From positions 1 through 22,649 of the IMG/VR virus record IMGVR_UViG_3300020197_000180: a stretch of 22,649 nt of DNA. One strand, given 5' to 3'. Positions 16,575-22,649 of this stretch are shown here, in pieces; the stretch's first letter is position 1; each line of letters opens with the position of its first letter. A program made the position numbers and the translations under genes. Under the pieces are notes generated by a model. The model worked only from the letters and a program-made list of their open reading frames with translations, had not been told where the DNA came from and searched no databases. Source of the stretch: a virus.

Positions 16575-18170
16575 TTAAAACTCCAGTATGACTTTAATAT
16601 CTTCTTTTTGGCTAGAAGATCTGGGAATTGGCTGCCTATTATCTATGTAGATAATTTCACCAGACTTTTTATTATATTCTGCAGAGGATATACCTGAAAC
16701 AAAATCAAGACCTAACTGATATATTCTATTATTTATTGTGGTCGTTATACCGTTAAAATTGGTATTGATTGATAAAGCTGGTCCAATAATTGAAGATCCG
16801 TTTATTGTAACTCCATAACCAATGTCTGGATTTGATGTGAAAGGAATTATTCTAAATGCAGTTTCACTTGAAGCTAGTCCCGTTGATTGATAGTATTTAA
16901 GAACCCCTGTTATTGGATCCCATGATGCAACAAATCCTATTGCAGTTGACCCAAATCCAACTGTTTGAGTAATTTTTGAATCTATTGCATAAGTTGTGTT
17001 AGTAGTAATTCCAGATAATTTTAAAGCCTGCAATCCACTTACTAGAGAAGTATTTAATACTTGGACATTACTGCCAACAACGGTTGGATTTTTTATCACT
17101 CCTACTCTAGCGAAATCGTTTCCAAGAATAATATCCGGATTACTGTCTAATGTTTCAAATCTAGAATATAACAAAACACGATATGCACCCAGTTCTCTGT
17201 ATATATCATATCCATGTCCACCTTTCGGGGGGATAATTACTTGAAAAGTTGCTACAGAAGTTGTACCAATTCCAGTATTACTTAACTGACCTAATGGGCC
17301 ATTAATATTTGATTCTGGAGCTCCTGGATAAAATTGAATGGTGCCATATGTATAGTCTTTCCCACCTTCAGTGACGAATACCTCAGATATTTTTCCAAAA
17401 GAATCGATTGTAATTGTAGCTTTACCTCCAGAACCATCACCCAATATTGGAACATTCGAAAAAGAAGTTGAGATTGGTTGATAATTTGAACCCCTGTTTG
17501 TGACAAGAATTACTTCTATTTTTCCATCAATAGAATTATTTTTTGTTGCAACACTTTCTCCAACTACTCCCCAATCTTCAGGAACTGGAATATACTCAAT
17601 AGAATCAAATTTAACAATTTCCGAAGGTTTAATGGTGTAAAGATATTTCCAAATATATCCGTCTCCACTAGCGCCCGCAGATCTGGGCTCCAAATCAATA
17701 AAAGTTGGTTGATCATATGATGGTCTGCCCTTAGGATTTTCAGGATCCGTGCCATTTTGGAGACAAATATAAACTCTTAAGTCATCATTAATTGCGTAAT
17801 AATTTGATTCATATAGAGAAGTTGAATTTGAAACTGGTGAAGGGTTGTAAACATTATAATCATGCCTATACATTTCATAGGTATTGCCGGCAACCCAAGG
17901 TGTTTTTCTAATTAATCTCCTAACATCTTGATTTGTTATTTGTTTCATTGCAATAATACTTTCTTTTATCTGGTTTTCCTCTTGAAAACCATCCAAAGGA
18001 GATGGTGTATTAGCAATCCAATTTGGTGTTCCACCAGTAGCCGGATTTAATGCGTTAGGAAGGCCAATAAAAGTATAATATTTACTATCAGTATTCCCAG
18101 CGCCAGAAACACTCTTTGCAAAAGTTTCTGCATTTAGAATTCTAAATTGATCTGATATAATTGCGGGCAT
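16575..18170 (-). CDS. 8: Baseplate wedge subunit gp8
   Basis: Homologue of T4 gp8, a dimeric wedge protein of the contractile tail baseplate. Landmarks in T4 order are visible. ASGDGYIWKYLYTIKP with EYIPVP (about 165-195) corresponds to T4 GDGYVWEYLFEIPP and EYIVVP. DFARVGVIKNP (about 350-360) corresponds to FRQISIITNP. SGEIIYIDNRQPIPR near the C-terminus corresponds to SGEMIYMENRPPI, with both proteins ending in an acidic EDIKVILEF-type strand. T4 values are from memory. At 531 residues it is much longer than T4 gp8 (334). The excess is mainly a GxGY module at about 217-285 and a beta-rich insert at about 370-470. The N-terminus MPAIISDQFRILNAETFAKS is as in cyanophage gp8. The start at 18170 is A-rich upstream without a clear Shine-Dalgarno sequence. 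The next gene follows after 6 bases. Confidence 0.93.
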   Translation of the reverse strand: MPAIISDQFRILNAETFAKSVSGAGNTDSKYYTFIGLPNALNPATGGTPNWIANTPSPLDGFQEENQIKESIIAMKQITNQDVRRLIRKTPWVAGNTYEMYRHDYNVYNPSPVSNSTSLYESNYYAINDDLRVYICLQNGTDPENPKGRPSYDQPTFIDLEPRSAGASGDGYIWKYLYTIKPSEIVKFDSIEYIPVPEDWGVVGESVATKNNSIDGKIEVILVTNRGSNYQPISTSFSNVPILGDGSGGKATITIDSFGKISEVFVTEGGKDYTYGTIQFYPGAPESNINGPLGQLSNTGIGTTSVATFQVIIPPKGGHGYDIYRELGAYRVLLYSRFETLDSNPDIILGNDFARVGVIKNPTVVGSNVQVLNTSLVSGLQALKLSGITTNTTYAIDSKITQTVGFGSTAIGFVASWDPITGVLKYYQSTGLASSETAFRIIPFTSNPDIGYGVTINGSSIIGPALSINTNFNGITTTINNRIYQLGLDFVSGISSAEYNKKSGEIIYIDNRQPIPRSSSQKEDIKVILEF

Positions 18171-18190
18171 TTTATAAATATACTTTTCTT

Positions 18191-18198
18191 TATTTAGT
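18191..18198 (-). promoter_or_regulatory. Late-promoter-like box ACTAAATA
   Basis: Seven of eight bases match NATAAATA. It overlaps the TAA stop (18196-18194) of the upstream gene and ends 20 bases before the gp8 ATG, the same geometry as the box before the 110-aa gene. One mismatch keeps confidence low. Confidence 0.3.
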
Positions 18199-21100
18199 TA
18201 CTTAATAGTCCTCTTGTTCTAAAGATCTTAGCAGAGGTACTTAATCCAACCAATCCATTATTTGTATAAGTTTCAAAAGATTCTGCTCCGGTTAAAGACA
18301 AAGCTCTATTTTGGTAGTCATATATTTTACCCCAACTATATCTTCCATAAAAATTATTAGTTCCGACACCAGTATTATTTGGACCTCTTTTATAAACTTT
18401 AACATAGTTATCTACCATAGGAGCAAAATGACATGTTACCGTCACTATGCCCAGATTTGGAGTTGTTACATTGTCTGCAATATAAACTCCATCTATAAAA
18501 CTTTTTGCAGTTCCAATTCTTGAATTTGGATAATTACTCATTCCGCCAAGTAAAGTTGTTATTCCTACCAAATCACCTCCAGTGGAAACATTACTATCAG
18601 TAATTACAAAATAATCACCTTTTTGTAATTGACTATTAGAAATTCCAAATGTATTAAGAGATGAATATCCGATTCCTAAAGTATTATTATCATAAGTTTC
18701 AGACTGTAAGACAAATTCTATTTTTGGTGAGGTTGTTCCTATGCCAGGAGTTCCAGAAATAAATGTGTTTATTCCAATAATTATTCCATGGTCACCTACT
18801 GCCTTAAAAGATTTAATAGTTTCAGATCTAAACACATCTGGTTCAATCATTACTGCAGGTGGAGAATTTTGCAAGTATCCAAATCCACCATCTATAATAA
18901 CGATTGAAGTTACTAATCCAGAAGTTACTGATGATTGTGCTACAGCCCTATGGAAAACAGGTTCAGCATATATTACAGTCGAAGCTGCACCAACTGCAAT
19001 ATATTTTCCATTTGTGCCAAGAGATTCCTCAAATGATAAATCTTTTATGTTATTAGTTCCCACATAATTCCTAATAACCCATGTAGATAGATTAAATGAG
19101 TAGTATAAATCCCCACTAGATGTAATAGCAACGTAAAAACCATAATTATATTTAATATTTACAAAATTTGTTAATCCATACAAATTAGTTGTTATAAATT
19201 CATACGAACTTCTACTAATAGATTTTAATATAGCTCCATTATTTGCAGCAATAATAAAATTACTTCCATCAAAAGTAACTTTATTTAAATTATTACTAGT
19301 TGGAGATGGTTCTAGTTCCCAGAACAATCCAGTATTTGATGTTAATATAGTTCCGTCATTACCAACTGCAACGAAATATCCATTACCAAATGCGATACTA
19401 TTTAAATCTTTAATTGTTCTAGAATATCTGTTAACAAAAGTATTAGTATGTATTCCTGAACCAACAAATATAGATCCAGCGGTTCCAACAGTTACCCATG
19501 TATTTGGTAATGGATTATATACAATTTCTTTTAACGTTCCGTTATATGAACTAGATTGTTGCAATAATGCTCCATATCCAGGAATAGATAATTCTTCTAC
19601 AAGATTTAATTGTGTCCAACTTGAAATAGTAGTAGCATATCCAGTCGCTTTTCCAATTTTTCCAAAAGATCCAACAGCTAGTATTGTATTAGAATTACCA
19701 TATCCAACAGATGCCGAATATACAGAATTAAAATTAGTTGTTGATCCCAGTCCAATATTTCCAACTTCCCATTCAGAACCATCTGCACTAATAACATATA
19801 AAGAGCTATTTCCGACAGAAATAATTCTTTCTCCAAAACTTAACGAATTTAGTTGTGAAGTTGTAGATAGTCCAGAAATACCAGTAACAGTATTCCATTC
19901 ATATATGGGATCTTTAATTGAAATAGCAGAAAGGGATATATTAACATATGGAGAAGTAGTATATGCATATCCAACTCCAGGAGAAGTTACTGTTATTGAA
20001 GAAATTGTAGATGCTACTGAAACTGTAGACGTAGCTTCTGCTGCTTCAGTAGTTCTATTTTCAACTATGAATAAATTTCTTAAATCTTCAACCAAGTTAT
20101 CAGTTCCAGCAAAAATTGGAAAAGCATTATCAACATAAATTGAAGTATCTTCCGGAGATATACTTTTTATTATAGTAGCATTTGGTCTTATGTTGCTTTG
20201 TAGATTCGGTCTAGATTTTGCAAATAATGATCCTGTTATAATTTTATCTTGTTTTTGTTTTTTCCATGTCAATGGTCTTTCTTTACTGGAATCTGTAATA
20301 ATTCCTATGCTGCCATAAGTAAATGTATCCAATTGATCTGATGATACTATTTTTTTAACTGTTCTTTCAAATTGAGAAATATCATAAAGATCATCACGAT
20401 TTTCTTGAATTACTAATGAATCGCCAACTTTTATAGTTTTTGGTGGTTCTATTTCTTCAACATCAATTGATGAGCCTCTGTAATAAAGAATACTACATTT
20501 AGAGTTTTTTCTGGGTGCTTCCTTAAAAATTACTCTACTTCCTTGGAATGTATAAGAATCTAGAGGATTTTGTATTACATTATTAATGTAGATAAAGATA
20601 TTATTTGTAATATCCAAATCTGACCCAACTGGAGTTTTTAAACTTAAAACTTGTTTAACACCATTAATCATCGCACTCAAAGTAAATTTCTTTCTAAATC
20701 CATTAAAGTTTTCGGAAATATCATCGAATATGATAAATTGTCCTGGATAAAAACCACTAAACTTATCAGTTTGAATTTCTTGTACTGTTAGAATGAGATC
20801 TTCTGGTTGTCTGAATGAAACTATGCCGCTTTGCGTATAAAAATGAGGAATGGTTGTGATTCCAGATAGTATAGTGAATACATTTGTTGATCCAAGGCCA
20901 ACGGTATCAGGAATTCCAGTTACTTGGAAATCATAAGCACCATCAGAACTATCATCGGTATATCTAAGAACTCTTTGAACAGTTGCAGCTTTTTTGGTTT
21001 TTCCACCACTTACGTAATCATGAACGATTGTAGAAATACCCGCATTAAATGTAAAAGTATTTGTAGTTATACCAATAACAGTAAATGTATATCCATAAAT

Positions 21101-22649
21101 GGAGGATCCTGGATACGGGAATATTGTAGATGTAATACCAGCTTGAGCTGTGCCACCAGAAACATAAGTATGTGTAATACTGGAAACTCCCACATTGATT
21201 GTAAATTGCGTCTGACTTAAAACAGAATTGACTTTAAAAATATCCCAATTACTCAATGTATTTTGACTAGATCCTGGATACGGGAATATTGTAGATGTAA
21301 TACCAGATCCACTAGGACAGGTGAGAGCGATTCCAGCTAACTTGATTTGCTTTCCTGTAATAGCTAAGTGATTACTTGCGGTAGTGATTGTTGCTATTCC
21401 AGATACTTTATCGTAGATGAGATTTGTAATATTTACAATTGGATTTTGAACATATCCAGGACAGGTAAGAGAAAGATCTTCTAAAGTAACTTTATCTCCA
21501 ATTAAATAGTTGTGATTAGTTGAAGTAGTCGCTGTTGCAATACCAGTTGTATTAGTATATTTGAATGTAGTAATTCCTATTTCTGGCCAACCAACAAATA
21601 CATGTGGAATCGTAGAAATTCCAGAGTTTATCGTAAAACTTGTAGATCCTAAAGATGTGAGAACTGGGAATACTCTTCCATAAGTGCTTGTGCCATCAGG
21701 AAGTATTGTAGTTGTTACACCTGATTGAGCTGTCCCACCGGAAACATAAGTATGTGCAATACTGGAAACTCCGGCTATAATTGTGAATTGTGTGTTACTT
21801 AAAACTGAATTAACTTTGAACACATCAAATGTTCCACTTACAGCAGTAGGACTAGATCCAGGATACGGGAATATTGTAGATGTAATACCCACTGTTGCTG
21901 TGCCACCAGAACTATAAGTATGTGCAACAGTAGAAATTCCTGCATAGAATACAATTGTTGTGCCAGAGGTTCCTACAAGAACTCTGAATACATTAAATGT
22001 TCCACCAAGGGTATTTGGACTGCTATTCGGATAAGAATTGCCCAAGGTCCCTATACCAGCTGAGTATGGGAACTTAGTGGTTGAATACCCGATAGCTTCT
22101 GATGGACAAGAAAGAATAATATCAGCAAGTTGAACATATTCACCTGGTATTAATCCATGATTTGCGTTAAGGGTAATAGTTGTTATACCGGTAGAGTTAG
22201 TATAGACGAAATTAGTAATATTATAAGTTGCAATTCCTGTTGCACTATGTGCAGCACAAGAGAATGCAATTCCTGCCAGTTTTACTTGTTTTCCAGCGAC
22301 AGCACCATGATTAGAAGATGTTGTAATTGTAGCGATACCAGCTATATGATTATAAACAACATTACTAATATTAACTGCAGCATTTGTTGTATATGATGGA
22401 CAAATAAAAGGTAAATTATATAAAAATACTTCATCACTAGTTTCATTATTTGGAACATCAGTTCTCAATAATCCATGAGGAGAATAAGTAACAATTGTAG
22501 AAATTCCGGTAACATTATCGTATGAGAATGTGCGAATTCCCACTTCATCATATCCACAAGTAAGTGCAATTCCAGACAATCTAATACTGTCACCAACTTT
22601 TAATAAATGACTTTGTAATGTTCTTATTGTGGTAACTCCCGTTGTATTA
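18194..22649 (-). CDS. Giant baseplate-region protein with beta repeats and beta-propeller (5'-partial)
   Basis: The frame is open through the right edge of the window. The TTG at 22579 is not the start, because the frame continues upstream as NTTGVTTIRTLQSHLLKVGD, which fits the internal repeat. Residue numbers here count from 22579. Residues up to about 560 alternate NHG-x-x-x-G-x-x-V-x-L units ending in a Cys-Pro turn (LACPS-like) with HTYVSGGT units. About 616-708 is a DDISENFNG module with YINNVIQNP. About 863-886 and 1215-1245 are GxGY motifs (SPGVGYAY, DGGFGYLQ) on either side of seven propeller-like blades (about 908-1208; for example FGNGYFVAVGNDGTILTS). The C-terminus is RTRGLLSN. 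The gene directly precedes gp8, where T4 has gene 7 (wedge initiator), so it may be a positional counterpart; sequence similarity to gp7 is not evident to me. Confidence 0.78.
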   Translation of the reverse strand, partial: NTTGVTTIRTLQSHLLKVGDSIRLSGIALTCGYDEVGIRTFSYDNVTGISTIVTYSPHGLLRTDVPNNETSDEVFLYNLPFICPSYTTNAAVNISNVVYNHIAGIATITTSSNHGAVAGKQVKLAGIAFSCAAHSATGIATYNITNFVYTNSTGITTITLNANHGLIPGEYVQLADIILSCPSEAIGYSTTKFPYSAGIGTLGNSYPNSSPNTLGGTFNVFRVLVGTSGTTIVFYAGISTVAHTYSSGGTATVGITSTIFPYPGSSPTAVSGTFDVFKVNSVLSNTQFTIIAGVSSIAHTYVSGGTAQSGVTTTILPDGTSTYGRVFPVLTSLGSTSFTINSGISTIPHVFVGWPEIGITTFKYTNTTGIATATTSTNHNYLIGDKVTLEDLSLTCPGYVQNPIVNITNLIYDKVSGIATITTASNHLAITGKQIKLAGIALTCPSGSGITSTIFPYPGSSQNTLSNWDIFKVNSVLSQTQFTINVGVSSITHTYVSGGTAQAGITSTIFPYPGSSIYGYTFTVIGITTNTFTFNAGISTIVHDYVSGGKTKKAATVQRVLRYTDDSSDGAYDFQVTGIPDTVGLGSTNVFTILSGITTIPHFYTQSGIVSFRQPEDLILTVQEIQTDKFSGFYPGQFIIFDDISENFNGFRKKFTLSAMINGVKQVLSLKTPVGSDLDITNNIFIYINNVIQNPLDSYTFQGSRVIFKEAPRKNSKCSILYYRGSSIDVEEIEPPKTIKVGDSLVIQENRDDLYDISQFERTVKKIVSSDQLDTFTYGSIGIITDSSKERPLTWKKQKQDKIITGSLFAKSRPNLQSNIRPNATIIKSISPEDTSIYVDNAFPIFAGTDNLVEDLRNLFIVENRTTEAAEATSTVSVASTISSITVTSPGVGYAYTTSPYVNISLSAISIKDPIYEWNTVTGISGLSTTSQLNSLSFGERIISVGNSSLYVISADGSEWEVGNIGLGSTTNFNSVYSASVGYGNSNTILAVGSFGKIGKATGYATTISSWTQLNLVEELSIPGYGALLQQSSSYNGTLKEIVYNPLPNTWVTVGTAGSIFVGSGIHTNTFVNRYSRTIKDLNSIAFGNGYFVAVGNDGTILTSNTGLFWELEPSPTSNNLNKVTFDGSNFIIAANNGAILKSISRSSYEFITTNLYGLTNFVNIKYNYGFYVAITSSGDLYYSFNLSTWVIRNYVGTNNIKDLSFEESLGTNGKYIAVGAASTVIYAEPVFHRAVAQSSVTSGLVTSIVIIDGGFGYLQNSPPAVMIEPDVFRSETIKSFKAVGDHGIIIGINTFISGTPGIGTTSPKIEFVLQSETYDNNTLGIGYSSLNTFGISNSQLQKGDYFVITDSNVSTGGDLVGITTLLGGMSNYPNSRIGTAKSFIDGVYIADNVTTPNLGIVTVTCHFAPMVDNYVKVYKRGPNNTGVGTNNFYGRYSWGKIYDYQNRALSLTGAESFETYTNNGLVGLSTSAKIFRTRGLLSN
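20800..22649 (-). repeat. Alternating NHG and HTYVSGGT coding repeats
   Basis: The upstream half of the giant protein contains about six units of the form GIATITT-x-x-NHG with a following VxLAGIxLTCP turn, and about five units with I-x-H-x-Y-x-SGG (HTYSSGGT, HTYVSGGT twice, HVFVGWP, HDYVSGGK). The segment encoding SGITSTIFPYPGSS is almost identical in DNA at about 21100, 21275 and 21865. Copies are more diverged than in the fibre arrays, so this is an older expansion with partial homogenisation. Confidence 0.8.

Noticed and set aside
18173-18180. Plus-strand TATAAATA before gp8
   Set aside because: It points away from gp8, into the antisense of the upstream gene, where no plus-strand gene exists; likely chance in AT-rich DNA.
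22577-22579. TTG as the start of the giant upstream protein
   Set aside because: The frame stays open to the window edge and the upstream residues (TTGVTTIRTLQSHLLKVGD) continue the same repeat, so the gene starts outside the window.

Overview
The window looks like part of the late structural region of a T4-like marine myovirus, most plausibly a cyanophage (Prochlorococcus or Synechococcus host) or a related pelagiphage. The DNA is AT-rich (roughly one third G+C by eye). All credible genes lie on the minus strand, are packed end to end, and encode very large beta-rich virion proteins. The anchor is a recognisable homologue of T4 baseplate wedge protein gp8. It is followed by a DUF4815-type giant protein with the C-terminal domain I associate with marine myophage structural proteins. 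No photosynthesis gene, tRNA or integrase is present, so the host cannot be fixed from this window.

In the direction of transcription (right to left) the layout is as follows. (1) A giant protein whose 5' end lies beyond the right edge (18194 to >22649) carries beta repeats and a probable seven-bladed beta-propeller, and sits where T4 has gene 7. (2) gp8 (16575-18170). (3) A 2500-aa DUF4815 protein (9066-16568). (4) Four small genes follow: an 81-aa coiled-coil protein, a 110-aa Ig-like protein, a 225-aa two-domain tail protein and a 335-aa tail protein with an inserted module. (5) An apparent minus-strand intrinsic terminator lies at 6658-6695. (6) A 1472-aa protein (2216-6634) is built from near-identical 60/63-bp tandem repeats. 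(7) The start of a tail fibre gene (<1 to 2167) has an Mtd-like N-terminal domain followed by at least 19 repeats, mostly of 20 residues; its 3' end is outside the window.

Together these genes probably build the baseplate rim and the attached host-recognition fibres. Three exact matches to the T4-type late promoter box NATAAATA, plus one near match, sit at gene junctions; three of the four overlap the stop codon of the preceding gene. Small domains recur across different proteins: a GxGY module in three proteins, a DDIS/FNG module in two, and a GTTVxGI module in two. This suggests module shuffling inside the baseplate cluster. The repeat arrays are nearly identical at DNA level and have in-frame periods, so the two fibre-like proteins could change length by recombination.

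No stretch of 300 bases lacks a gene; the longest gap is 97 bases (6635-6731) and holds the terminator.
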